A stretch of 64,000 nucleotides of DNA from Veillonella sp. (lineage in GTDB: Bacteria > Bacillota > Negativicutes > Veillonellales > Veillonellaceae). A model generated the notes under the pieces. That model did not search any database. It was given only the letters and a program-made list of their open reading frames with translations, and was not told the origin of the DNA. Positions 8,324 through 17,558 of the stretch are shown here, piece by piece. How positions within the stretch are numbered: position 1 is the stretch's first letter; each line of letters begins with the position of its first letter. Where the stretch lies: the NCBI RefSeq assembly GCF_041333735.1, contig NZ_JBGKFB010000001.1, positions 1,808,501 to 1,872,500 on the forward strand, written 5' to 3'. A program made the translations under genes and the position numbers.

Positions 8324-10477
8324 TCACAGATAGATATCTTTAATGTAACTGTACCCCATTATATACATGTGTTCCGATGATGGATCCACATCGCGTAATA
8401 CACCATGAGGGCTGCTAAGTAAAACCATATTATGCGGTAATACTCGACCAATTTCATTCATTGAACTAGAACGACTCGTAATAAATAATGTATTAGTCTT
8501 ATCTTTTAATTTTAGATTTTTTTCCCCTCTTTGTCCATTATATACATCGATTTCTTTCATACTATTTTTATATATTGTTTTTGCAGATCCGTTACTATGA
8601 AAGTAGTCTACTTTTACAACCTTTGGATTGACACCATATGCTCGTATAGCTTGATTGATAAGCCTTTCATTAGGTGTAGTTTTAATATGGTCTGGCGCAT
8701 CAATTAATACATAGGCCCCTTCGTGATTAGGTTCTATACAAAGTAACACATTACACTGCTTCATAGGAATATAGTGAACCAATACATCCTTATGATAATG
8801 TGTAACATAAAATGATGCCCCAAAGCTGATAATCATAAAAAACAAGGACATAACTATATAAATAGTATACTGTTTTCCATGTGTCAAAAAGTACGTAAAT
8901 AAACCTAATAGGACAAAATACATATAAGCACAATAAGGATTCATCATGCCGAACCAAAGTAAACTGCCACTACGACCTAACACATGATTTAAATATAAGG
9001 ATATACGTAATAGTGCATCTATCAATGACCATAGAAATGATATTGGCATTATAGAGCTAATAATAGTACTTATAAAAATTAAAACGATAGATATATCTAA
9101 TAAAGGTGCCACTATACAAGCTGCTAACAAACTAGCAATACTGATATAGTGAAAATAATACAGCTGTAGCGGTAAGATGAGCAACTGTGCTGACACACAT
9201 AATACAAGGGGTGTTTTAATCCATTTTGGTAACCATTGAATACGTTCATATAATACTTTTCCCCATATGAGCAATCCATAAGTTGCACCAAAGGATAGCT
9301 GAAAGCTTACATCAAATATAGAAAAAGGATCATATACTAAACATAGTATGGCACATATGCATAATGCCTGCTTCGCTTGATATAATCGACCTTTTATGTA
9401 AGCCATACACATGAGTATGCTCATTATCGTTGCCCGTACAACAGGAGCATCGCCACCAACGACACCACAATACATGCAAGCTACTAAAATGCCAATAGTC
9501 AAACTAGTTCGTTTTCTTAATTTAATAAGTCGTCCCAGTCCATATACCAGTGCTAATAAGAGCGCAATATGTGAACCTGATATAGATAGAATATGAATAA
9601 GCCCTGTATAGGAAAAATCCTTCATTGTATCTTCCCCTAGCTCACTATAATGGCCACCTAAAGCTAATGATTGTGCTAATACATGTTGTGGACCCTCTAG
9701 ATAATTAGAAATAGTTTTATCTATAGACTCACGTATTGATCCACAAATAAATAAGAGTTTCCAATATATTTTTTCAGAAAAGAGCTCTTTATAGTTGAAT
9801 GCTTGTAAGTCTTTATTTGTAGCAGTTCTATATACACCATCGTAGATTCGCCCTCGAGAATTGGAACTCATATATCGACCGCGAAGATTAATACGACCTT
9901 CCTCTTCGATAAGAAATAAGGACTTTGGTGTACCTTCTACAACTGCGTATTCCCCTAGTCGTATGGGATGTTTGGTGGTAGACACCTTTGAATATACCTG
10001 TAACCTTCCCTGTGCATTAATATAATCATTTTTGGCAGTATCTTTATAAGGATGTAAGCCATGAGTTTTAATTGTATATTTGTAGTACTCCTGTCCGTTC
10101 AAATTTACTCTTTCAGGAGCAGTTACAACCGTACCAAGATATTCTCCTTCTTGCTGCAAATAATATGAAGTATAGCTATTAAAATGTATAATCCGTAAAT
10201 CTGTTTGATAATACGACAGTCCTACAAAAACGGACACTAAAACTATTAACTTACCAAGTGATCGCCACCAATTAGACGATTGTAAGACTTTAAAAACACC
10301 GACACCTATAATGGCTATCCCTATCGCAAAGATGTAGTACATTTGATTGAGTACAGGAAAATAATTTCCATACCCTAGTATTGTTCCTATAATGATAGAT
10401 CCTAATATAACATGTGCCCATTGACTATGAGTTAACACCACTTTTGTACGATCAATAATATTTGTATGTAGTGGCAT
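8324..10477 (-). CDS. comEC: ComEC-family DNA channel protein with degenerate C-terminal domain
   Basis: Inner-membrane channel that carries single-stranded transforming DNA into the cell. The hallmark HILSISGSHIALLLALVYG of the Competence domain is present, within about ten hydrophobic segments, after an N-terminal two-helix and OB-like region. The last 150 residues are collinear with the metallo-beta-lactamase-like domain (YVLIDAP in place of the usual LIDAG), but the HxHxDH metal motif is absent, and DVGQGD reads IPMKQCN. The start is uncertain: the ATG at 10477 has poor spacing, and an in-frame GTG at 10549 has AAGGG upstream but overlaps comEA by 47 bases. It follows comEA and precedes holA. 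Confidence 0.9.
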   Translation of the reverse strand: MPLHTNIIDRTKVVLTHSQWAHVILGSIIIGTILGYGNYFPVLNQMYYIFAIGIAIIGVGVFKVLQSSNWWRSLGKLIVLVSVFVGLSYYQTDLRIIHFNSYTSYYLQQEGEYLGTVVTAPERVNLNGQEYYKYTIKTHGLHPYKDTAKNDYINAQGRLQVYSKVSTTKHPIRLGEYAVVEGTPKSLFLIEEEGRINLRGRYMSSNSRGRIYDGVYRTATNKDLQAFNYKELFSEKIYWKLLFICGSIRESIDKTISNYLEGPQHVLAQSLALGGHYSELGEDTMKDFSYTGLIHILSISGSHIALLLALVYGLGRLIKLRKRTSLTIGILVACMYCGVVGGDAPVVRATIMSILMCMAYIKGRLYQAKQALCICAILCLVYDPFSIFDVSFQLSFGATYGLLIWGKVLYERIQWLPKWIKTPLVLCVSAQLLILPLQLYYFHYISIASLLAACIVAPLLDISIVLIFISTIISSIMPISFLWSLIDALLRISLYLNHVLGRSGSLLWFGMMNPYCAYMYFVLLGLFTYFLTHGKQYTIYIVMSLFFMIISFGASFYVTHYHKDVLVHYIPMKQCNVLLCIEPNHEGAYVLIDAPDHIKTTPNERLINQAIRAYGVNPKVVKVDYFHSNGSAKTIYKNSMKEIDVYNGQRGEKNLKLKDKTNTLFITSRSSSMNEIGRVLPHNMVLLSSPHGVLRDVDPSSEHMYIMGYSYIKDIYL

Positions 10478-10502
10478 ACCTTCGTGATTACAATTTTGAT
10501 TG

Positions 10503-11072
10503 TTAAATTGTAATTTTGTCTTTAATTTTCTTAAATACGCCGTCACCAATGCCCTTCACCCCCTTGATACCTTCAACGGAAGTAAAGGGGCCTTTTTGTG
10601 AACGATATTCCTCAATTCTTTTAGCCATGGCAGGGCCTATACCTGGCAGAGAGTCTAATTCTTTTGCAGTGGCAGAGTTTATGTTTATCTTATTACCACG
10701 CAATAACACTTCAGGATTACCGTGAAAGTTAAATACTACATGGATATGATCACCTGCAGTAACTGGCTTAGCCATATTTACCGACTCTACATCTGCATAC
10801 GGTAATAGTCCTCCTGCTAGCTTAACAATATCACCTACAGTAGCTGAGCTTTCAAGCTCATATAAACCAGGTGAAGCGACTGCACCTGTTATATAAGCGA
10901 TTGGTTTATTAGGCTGTTGTTCTACAGTAGATATAGAAGAATTTCCATCTATACCCCCTTCAGCTAGGACAGAATCGCTTTCATCTGTTATAATAGGCCA
11001 TAGGAAATAAATTCCTACTAAAATACATAGGATTAATACAATTATCATATAGGGCTTCAATTTAACTTTCAT
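10503..11072 (-). CDS. comEA: Competence DNA-binding protein ComEA
   Basis: Binds incoming double-stranded DNA on the outer face of the inner membrane and hands it to ComEC. 189 residues: short cytoplasmic end, one membrane segment (about 9-28), an SLBB-like domain (AYITGAVASPGLYEL, about 70-125), then a paired helix-hairpin-helix (ININSATAKELDSLPGIGPA) at the C-terminus. The ATG at 11072 follows AGGAGG; a start 13 codons upstream has no ribosome site. First gene of the comEA-comEC-holA-polC unit, divergent from the aminopeptidase gene. Confidence 0.93.
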   Translation of the reverse strand: MKVKLKPYMIIVLILCILVGIYFLWPIITDESDSVLAEGGIDGNSSISTVEQQPNKPIAYITGAVASPGLYELESSATVGDIVKLAGGLLPYADVESVNMAKPVTAGDHIHVVFNFHGNPEVLLRGNKININSATAKELDSLPGIGPAMAKRIEEYRSQKGPFTSVEGIKGVKGIGDGVFKKIKDKITI

Positions 11073-11110
11073 AGTGCACCTCCTACTGAAGGATTTCCCT
11101 ATGAAAAACA

Positions 11111-11153
11111 AAACTCCTACCGATGACTCTATTGGTCACACTAGCAGGAGTTT
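11111..11153. other. Inverted repeat between divergent comEA and aminopeptidase genes
   Basis: AAACTCCT (11111-11118) and AGGAGTTT (11146-11153) form an 8-bp inverted repeat, with a weaker inner match (ATGAC/GTCAC). It lies in the 111-base space between the divergent starts. The right arm contains AGGAG, but it is too far from the 11184 ATG to serve as its ribosome site. It may be a regulatory hairpin or an operator shared by both genes; I cannot tell which. Confidence 0.4.
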
Positions 11154-11183
11154 AACAATTGATGACGAATTAAAGGAGAAATT

Positions 11184-12413
11184 ATGAATCAAGATACATT
11201 AAGAAAATATGCCCGTACATTATTACGATACGGTGTAAACTTGCAGCAAGACCAAACATTAGTTATTTCTGTAGATGTAGAAAACAAAGACTTTGCAGTG
11301 ATTGTTACTGAAGAAGCTTATGAACTTGGTGCTAAGGAGGTTGTTCTGAACTGGAGATGCTCCCCAATTGCCCGTCAACGTTTATTACATGCTAACGAAT
11401 CTGTTTTAGAAAAACCTGCTAACTGGATACCGGAATTCTACAAACAATACATCGATGATAAGGCAGCCTTCTTATCTTTAATCAGTGCTAATCCAAAAGC
11501 CTTAGAAGGTATTCCAACAGATCGTATTTCCTTACAATCTCGTAACTTAAATAAAGCGTTATCCTTCTATCATACAGCCATCATGAACTCTTCTGTTACA
11601 TGGTGTGTTGCTTCTGTACCAACAGTTCTTTGGGCAGATTTACTTGGCTATGAAGGTACTGACGAAGAAAAAATCGATCAATTGTGGACAACATTATTAA
11701 AACTTTGCCGTATTGAAGGTATTGAACCAAAAGATACATATCGTCATCACATGGCAAAATTGCGTCGCCGCTGTGAAGCATTAAATAAACTAGACTTAAA
11801 ATCATTGCGTTACACTTGTGAAAACGGCACCGATCTTTTATTAGAATTGCCAGAAGGCCATATCTGGCTAGGTGGTGAAGAATCCTCCAAAGATGGTACT
11901 ATTTTCAATGCTAATATTCCTACAGAGGAAGTATTCTCTGCCCCTCAATATAATGGTGTAAATGGCGTTGTGCACAGCACAAAACCATTAATTTACCATG
12001 GCAATACGATTTCTGATTTCTCCTTCACGTTTAAAGAAGGTAAAATCGTAGAATACACTGCAAAAGAAGGTTATGAAGTACTAAAAGAATTAGTAGAAAC
12101 TGATGAAGGTTCCCACTACCTTGGTGAAGTAGCATTAGTGGATCACTTTAGCCCAATTAGCCAATCTAACCAAATCTTCTACGAAACATTGTTTGATGAA
12201 AATGCGTCCTGCCATTTAGCGATTGGCGCATCTTATCCTACATGCCTCAAAGGTAGCGATGGTTTATCTGAAGAAGAATTAAAAGAACGCGGCCTTAACC
12301 ACTCCTTAACACATGTAGACTTTATGATTGGTCATGAACGCATGAATATCAAAGGCTACACTCGTGATGGTCAAGAAGTAGACATTATGATTGATGGTCG
12401 TTTACAAGTATAA
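11184..12413 (+). CDS. Aminopeptidase, M29 family (AmpS/PepS type)
   Basis: Cytosolic metallo-aminopeptidase. 409 residues, as usual for M29. The co-catalytic metal site is recognisable: NIPTEEVF (Glu), GSHYLGEVALVD (Glu), ENASCHLAIGASYP (His and following Tyr) and SLTHVDFMIG (His and Asp). AAAGGAG precedes the ATG. Monocistronic, with its own promoter region divergent from comEA and a strong terminator after it. The sequence does not show which peptides are used. Confidence 0.9.
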   Translation: MNQDTLRKYARTLLRYGVNLQQDQTLVISVDVENKDFAVIVTEEAYELGAKEVVLNWRCSPIARQRLLHANESVLEKPANWIPEFYKQYIDDKAAFLSLISANPKALEGIPTDRISLQSRNLNKALSFYHTAIMNSSVTWCVASVPTVLWADLLGYEGTDEEKIDQLWTTLLKLCRIEGIEPKDTYRHHMAKLRRRCEALNKLDLKSLRYTCENGTDLLLELPEGHIWLGGEESSKDGTIFNANIPTEEVFSAPQYNGVNGVVHSTKPLIYHGNTISDFSFTFKEGKIVEYTAKEGYEVLKELVETDEGSHYLGEVALVDHFSPISQSNQIFYETLFDENASCHLAIGASYPTCLKGSDGLSEEELKERGLNHSLTHVDFMIGHERMNIKGYTRDGQEVDIMIDGRLQV

Positions 12414-12518
12414 ACATAACTACAAAACAATCATAAATTGGATGACAGCAAAGAACTATATGTCTAGTCTAACGTCTCTAGTAGATATCAATTTATATTG
12501 GAAAACTACATATGAAAC

Positions 12519-12549
12519 AGACCCTATATACGCTTGTATATAGAGTCTT
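12519..12549. terminator. Bidirectional terminator
   Basis: AGACCCTATATA and TATATAGAGTCT form a 12-bp stem with one mismatch, followed by TTTT on the plus strand. It separates the convergent aminopeptidase and dCMP deaminase genes. Confidence 0.8.
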
Positions 12550-12574
12550 TTGATAATAGTAAAAATTTATTCTA

Positions 12575-13054
12575 TTACAATGTGATATTTAAAGTACGGC
12601 CTGTAGGTTTATATTCAATAATCTCTACACCTGCAGTTTTTAACATCCTCTTAGATGCTTTTACCTCTTTTGTATCCTTATAGAGGTCATCGCGGTAGAT
12701 AACAGCCTTAATACCACTTTGAATGATTGCCTTAGCACATTCATTACAAGGGAATAATGTGACATAAATCTTAGAACCCTCTAGAGAACCGCCGCGATAA
12801 TTTAGAATGGCATTGAGTTCACTATGTACAGTATAAAAATATTTATTATCATCTGCTGTATCGCGTTCCCATGTAAAATCATCATCGCTACAGTTTAAAG
12901 GCATGCCATTATAGCCAATAGATAAGATTTTATTATCATTACTAACGATGCACGCACCAACTTGTGTATTAGGATCTTTAGAGCGTTGCGCTGCTAAGAT
13001 GGCAACGCCCATGAAGTATTCATCCCAGGAAATATAATCGCTACGTTTTGCCAT
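12575..13054 (-). CDS. Deoxycytidylate deaminase (ComEB-like)
   Basis: Zinc enzyme converting dCMP to dUMP for thymidylate synthesis. 159 residues. HSELNAI supplies the zinc His and catalytic Glu, and PCNECAKAIIQSG supplies the two zinc cysteines. The wording matches dCMP deaminase/ComEB rather than tRNA adenosine deaminase. In B. subtilis the homologue lies between comEA and comEC, but here it is on its own, downstream of leuS behind a terminator. A role in DNA uptake is not needed to explain it. Confidence 0.9.
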   Translation of the reverse strand: MAKRSDYISWDEYFMGVAILAAQRSKDPNTQVGACIVSNDNKILSIGYNGMPLNCSDDDFTWERDTADDNKYFYTVHSELNAILNYRGGSLEGSKIYVTLFPCNECAKAIIQSGIKAVIYRDDLYKDTKEVKASKRMLKTAGVEIIEYKPTGRTLNITL

Positions 13055-13072
13055 AATTACCTCACTATAAAA

Positions 13073-13106
13073 TAAGCCCCCTTCTACTTATGTAGTTGGG
13101 GGCTTA
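13073..13106 (-). terminator. Terminator after leuS
   Basis: TAAGCCCCC pairs with GGGGGCTTA, with an inner CTAC/GTAG stem, and TTATTTTA follows on the minus strand. It lies between leuS and the deaminase start. Confidence 0.85.
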
Positions 13107-13130
13107 CTGTATTAAACGAATAGAATATCG

Positions 13131-15599
13131 TTATTTAACTACGATATTTACAAGTTTACCAGGTACATAAATAACTTTTACAATATTTTTACCTTCTGTA
13201 AACTCTTGAACACGACTAGATTCTTTAGCCAATGTTTCTAATTCTTCTTTTGTAATATTTACAGAAACAGTAAGTTTATCACGAACTTTACCATTTACTT
13301 GTAATACTACTTCTACTTCATCTACAACGAGAGCTGCCTCTTCGTATACAGGCCATTTTTCAGTATGGATGGATGTAGTTTCACCCAATTCATGCCACAA
13401 CTCTTCTGTCATATGAGGAACGAATGGTGCTAAAAGAAGTAATAAGAAATGAGTTAATTCATTAGCTAAAGCACTATTGATTGTTTCAGCTTTGTCCTTA
13501 TGAGCGTACATAGCATTTACTAGTTCCATGATAGCAGAAATAGCAGTGTTGAAGTTGAAGTTGTTATCGAGGTCTTCTGTTACCTTTTTGATAACACGAT
13601 GCAATTCACGACGCAAAGCAAATTCGTCTTTTGTAAGTTCACCAGTTACATTTTTCTTAGCTTCTTCGTTGTAAGCATCAACAATACGCCATACACGACC
13701 TAAGAAACGGTAAGAACCTTCAACGCCTTGGTCAGACCAATCAAGGTCACGATCAACAGGAGCCGCAAATAGAATAAACAAACGTGCAGTATCAGCACCA
13801 TAAGTATTGATAATTTCTTCAGGAGAAACTACATTACCTTTGGATTTAGACATTTTGCTGCCTTCTTTAAGAACCATACCTTGTGTCAACAAGCCACGGA
13901 ATGGTTCGTTAGCTTCGATAAGGCCTAAATCGTAAATAACTTTCACAAAGAATCGAGAGTACAACAAGTGCAAAATAGCATGTTCAATACCGCCGATATA
14001 TTGGTCAACGTTCATCCAGTAGTTAGCGATTTTCTTATCGAATGGAGCTTGGTCATTTTTAGCGTCTGTATAGCGCAAGAAATACCAAGAGGAATCGATA
14101 AATGTATCCATTGTATCTGTTTCACGACGTGCAGGACCACCACACTTAGGACATGTAGTATTTAGGAAGCTTTCAGATGTAGCCAATGGAGATACGGCAC
14201 CAGACTCAAATTTAACATCCTCTGGCAAGCGTACAGGCAACTCTTCTTCAGGAACAAGTTGTTCACCACATTTTTCACAATATACTACAGGAATTGGCAC
14301 GCCCCAGTAACGTTGACGAGAAATCAACCAGTCACGAAGACGGAAGTTTACCTTACCTTCACCAATGCCGCGTTCGTTAAGAGCAGCTGTAATAGTTTTA
14401 CGAGCCTCTTCAGATGTTTGGCCATTATATTCACCAGAATTAACGAGGATACCATCTTCATGGTACCATTCTTGCCATTTTTCAAGGCTGTATTCTTCAC
14501 CTTCACAAGCTACAACTTGTTTAATAGGCAAATCATATTTATGAGCAAATTCCCAGTCACGTTCATCATGCGCAGGGGAACCCATTACGGCACCAGTACC
14601 ATAGTCTACCAATACATAGTTTGCGATCCACACAGGAACTTGTTCGCCAGACATTGGGTTTACTGCATAGGAACCAGTGAACATACCTTCTTTAGGTGCT
14701 TCTGTAGATGTACGGTCAATATCACTCATATTGCGCATACGCGTAATGAAAGCTTCCAATTCAGCTTTATTAGGCGCATTTTCAATAAGGCGTTCCACAT
14801 ATGGATGTTCAGGAGCCAATACTACATAGCTTACGCCATAAATAGTATCAACACGTGTAGTATACACAGATACGCGTTCATTGATGGATGGTACTTCAAA
14901 GGAGAATTCTGTACCTTCAGAACGGCCAATCCAGTTCTTTTGCATCAATTTAACGCGTTGTGGCCAATGATCAAGAGTGTCCAAATCAGTTAACAAGCGA
15001 TCAGCATATTCTGTAATGCGCAAGAACCATTGAGACAAGTCTTTTTTCTCAACTGGGTTGTCACAACGCCAGCAAGCGCCATCGATAACTTGTTCGTTAG
15101 CCAATACAGTATGACAAGTTTCACACCAGTTTACTTTTGCTTCTTTTTTATAAGCTAAGCCTTTTTTATAGAACTGCTCGAAGAACCATTGCGTCCATTT
15201 GTAGTAATCTTCTTTACATGTTGCAACTTCGCGCTCCCAATCATAGGACAAGCCAAGTGCTTTTTGTTGCAATTTCATGTTCTCGATGTTGTCGAGTGTC
15301 CATGTTTTAGGTGCAATACCATGTTTGATAGCTGCGTTTTCTGCAGGCATACCAAAGGAGTCCCAGCCCATTGGATGTAACACGTTAAAGCCCTTCATTT
15401 TTTTGAAACGAGCTACTACGTCACCGATGGAATAGTTACGCACGTGACCCATGTGTAAGTTACCAGATGGGTACGGGAACATTTCTAATACATAGTATTT
15501 TTCTTTGGATTCATCATATTCTGTTTTAAATGTATGGTTATCATCCCAATACTTTTGCCACTTTTTCTCAATATCTTGGGCTACATATTTTTCATTCAT
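13131..15599 (-). CDS. leuS: Leucyl-tRNA synthetase
   Basis: Class I synthetase charging tRNA-Leu. 822 residues, typical. The HIGH box reads PSGNLHMGHVRNY (about residues 43-55) and the KMSKS loop reads GSKMSKSKGN (about 580). A zinc-binding CETCH...CWRC knuckle and the CP1 editing domain with its threonine-rich TSTEAPKEGMF segment are present, and the C-terminal domain carries VQVNGKVRDKL. GGAGG precedes the ATG. No T-box is visible in the 90-base gap before it, so it may be read through from the upstream GH18-like gene or have a plain promoter. Confidence 0.97.
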   Translation of the reverse strand: MNEKYVAQDIEKKWQKYWDDNHTFKTEYDESKEKYYVLEMFPYPSGNLHMGHVRNYSIGDVVARFKKMKGFNVLHPMGWDSFGMPAENAAIKHGIAPKTWTLDNIENMKLQQKALGLSYDWEREVATCKEDYYKWTQWFFEQFYKKGLAYKKEAKVNWCETCHTVLANEQVIDGACWRCDNPVEKKDLSQWFLRITEYADRLLTDLDTLDHWPQRVKLMQKNWIGRSEGTEFSFEVPSINERVSVYTTRVDTIYGVSYVVLAPEHPYVERLIENAPNKAELEAFITRMRNMSDIDRTSTEAPKEGMFTGSYAVNPMSGEQVPVWIANYVLVDYGTGAVMGSPAHDERDWEFAHKYDLPIKQVVACEGEEYSLEKWQEWYHEDGILVNSGEYNGQTSEEARKTITAALNERGIGEGKVNFRLRDWLISRQRYWGVPIPVVYCEKCGEQLVPEEELPVRLPEDVKFESGAVSPLATSESFLNTTCPKCGGPARRETDTMDTFIDSSWYFLRYTDAKNDQAPFDKKIANYWMNVDQYIGGIEHAILHLLYSRFFVKVIYDLGLIEANEPFRGLLTQGMVLKEGSKMSKSKGNVVSPEEIINTYGADTARLFILFAAPVDRDLDWSDQGVEGSYRFLGRVWRIVDAYNEEAKKNVTGELTKDEFALRRELHRVIKKVTEDLDNNFNFNTAISAIMELVNAMYAHKDKAETINSALANELTHFLLLLLAPFVPHMTEELWHELGETTSIHTEKWPVYEEAALVVDEVEVVLQVNGKVRDKLTVSVNITKEELETLAKESSRVQEFTEGKNIVKVIYVPGKLVNIVVK

Positions 15600-15689
15600 G
15601 TAGGGGCCTCCTCATATAGTCAACCTCATTAGTTGCCGTTTTATAATCAATATTTTTATTTTACTACTTACTATGAAAGCAGTCAAACT

Positions 15690-17405
15690 CTAGCGTTTTA
15701 CTACTTGTACAGATTTTGTTAATTCGTTTTTAGTAGTTGTATTTTGAACAGATCTATGGCTCTTATAAGAAGCAATTGTATTCTTTGCATCTTGTGCATC
15801 ACGTTCCTTTTGAGCCTTAGCTTCTTCTTCTAAACGCTTTTTCTCTGCCTTGGCTTCCTCAGCTTGACGTTTTTTCTCAGCTTTAGCTTGCTCCGCTTCT
15901 TCTTTAGCTTTGCGTTTAGCTAATTCTTTTTCTTCTTTTGCCTTACGTTTTGCTTCCGCTTTAGCAGCTTTGGCCTTTTCTTTTTCTTCTAAACGCAATT
16001 TATATTGTTCAAGCTTAGTTAATGGTTTAGTTTCTTCTACTACTGGTTCAGGAACAACCGCTGTAGGAGATTTAGGAATACCGCGGCCTAAGTCTTTGCC
16101 TTGAATCATAGCAATAGTAGATTCATCTTCAAAGCCTTTACGCCATGCTGCAAAACCACCGAGCTGTAATTCTTTTACAAGGTCTAGTTTCAAACCTAAA
16201 GACGTATTATCTTCAAACCAAATACGATCGGAACCAGACCCAGTTGGGATAGATAAATAATATAATTTTAATCTATCATCCCATGTCATTTTATCCTTGT
16301 AGTTTACAAAGTAACTACCTGTATTTTTCATAGCCAGTGTTTCGCCCTTAGCATAACCATTTGTATCATGCCATAAGCGCATATAGAATGGCACACCAAG
16401 TACTAGTTTTTGGGATGGCACTTCAGAAAGCATTTTTTCTGTATGATTGCGAACCCATGGATAACTTGCTACAGGACCTGCTGTGATACTCTTAGCCCAT
16501 GTTTCGTCATAAGCCATGAGAACTACATAATCTACGGAATTTGCAAAGGCGCTGCGGTTATATACTAAAGACCATTCTGGGCTATCAGAATAACCGGTTA
16601 CATCAATAGATGTTTTAATATTGTATTGATGTAAATGGTTAGATAAATACGCTACAAAGGCTGTTAAACGATCACGGTCGGCATAATCAATATTTTCAAA
16701 GTCAAAGTTATACCCATCAAAGCCGTAAATATAAGCATATTGCACGAGGTTATGAGCATATTTTTTCCATACAGATTGATCTGCTAAGATACCACTAGTA
16801 AAGCCAGGGTCAAATCGATTCGTAATTAAAGGCCATACGTGGTAACCTTTACTCTTATAATCGTTAACATAATCAATACTTACATTAGGACTTGCTTCGA
16901 GGCCAAGGCTATGCAATTTAAACCAACTTGGAGAAATGATATTATCGCCGCTAGCATTGAGTTTTGCTTGATATGGAGTTCCCTGTGTGGGCCATGGATC
17001 AAAAGCCCAAGACAATGGTGTTTGCATTGTATACGGAGCTTTTACCGTAGAAGCTTGTGGTGCAGGACCTAGTGTTAATTGTCCATTCGTCTTGGTATAG
17101 CTTACACCAAGCATAGCTGGATCAGACTCAATATCGACATAGGTCGTGCCATTTTTGCTGGTTGTGGGCAATTTTACAGGTTCACCAACAGCAGCAGGAT
17201 CTAAAACGATAGTATTCCCTTGCAATACTGTTTGAGGTACATATACCGTATAGGATGTTTTATATTGATTAGCTTCGTAATGACGCGTAGTATTCGCCAA
17301 GAATTGATCGATAGGCACTAATACTTCTGCTTGTACAGCTGTACTAGACAATGCAGACATCACCAAAGCAGTTAAAGATTTTAAAATAGTAGATTTACGA
17401 ATCAT
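15690..17405 (-). CDS. Secreted GH18-like hydrolase with charged helical tail
   Basis: A signal peptide ends near residue 26 (SSTAVQA). Residues about 120-435 form a GH18-like barrel: FDGYNFDFENID is the active-site strand, with the acid/base Glu kept and Asn in the place of the first Asp, as in YaaH/SleL-type peptidoglycan N-acetylglucosaminidases. VDYVVLMAYDE and LVLGVPFYMRLW are further family blocks. The last 110 residues, from about 460, are an uninterrupted Lys/Glu/Ala-rich coiled coil like TolA-type spacers. There is no LysM domain. It is upstream of leuS and divergent from lgt. Cell-wall action is inferred from the family. Confidence 0.82.
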   Translation of the reverse strand: MIRKSTILKSLTALVMSALSSTAVQAEVLVPIDQFLANTTRHYEANQYKTSYTVYVPQTVLQGNTIVLDPAAVGEPVKLPTTSKNGTTYVDIESDPAMLGVSYTKTNGQLTLGPAPQASTVKAPYTMQTPLSWAFDPWPTQGTPYQAKLNASGDNIISPSWFKLHSLGLEASPNVSIDYVNDYKSKGYHVWPLITNRFDPGFTSGILADQSVWKKYAHNLVQYAYIYGFDGYNFDFENIDYADRDRLTAFVAYLSNHLHQYNIKTSIDVTGYSDSPEWSLVYNRSAFANSVDYVVLMAYDETWAKSITAGPVASYPWVRNHTEKMLSEVPSQKLVLGVPFYMRLWHDTNGYAKGETLAMKNTGSYFVNYKDKMTWDDRLKLYYLSIPTGSGSDRIWFEDNTSLGLKLDLVKELQLGGFAAWRKGFEDESTIAMIQGKDLGRGIPKSPTAVVPEPVVEETKPLTKLEQYKLRLEEKEKAKAAKAEAKRKAKEEKELAKRKAKEEAEQAKAEKKRQAEEAKAEKKRLEEEAKAQKERDAQDAKNTIASYKSHRSVQNTTTKNELTKSVQVVKR

Positions 17406-17558
17406 GAACTCTCCTAACTCTAGTCCCCTAAAGGGGATATAATTTCAATCTCTATATTATACCATATTATATAGAATTCCTCTCAGTTGTTGCATGAAGG
17501 GTACATGTAATTTATAATTTACCTTATACAATACAAGTTATTACATAAGGAGTTTTAT

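Noticed and set aside
14259..14993. Open frame of 244 codons on the plus strand
   Set aside because: It lies entirely antisense to leuS, is rich in Phe, Cys and His as expected from a shadow frame, and has no ribosome site.
15600..15689. T-box upstream of leuS
   Set aside because: The 90-base gap is too short and has no GGTGGNACC-type motif; the only T-box in the window is at glyQS.
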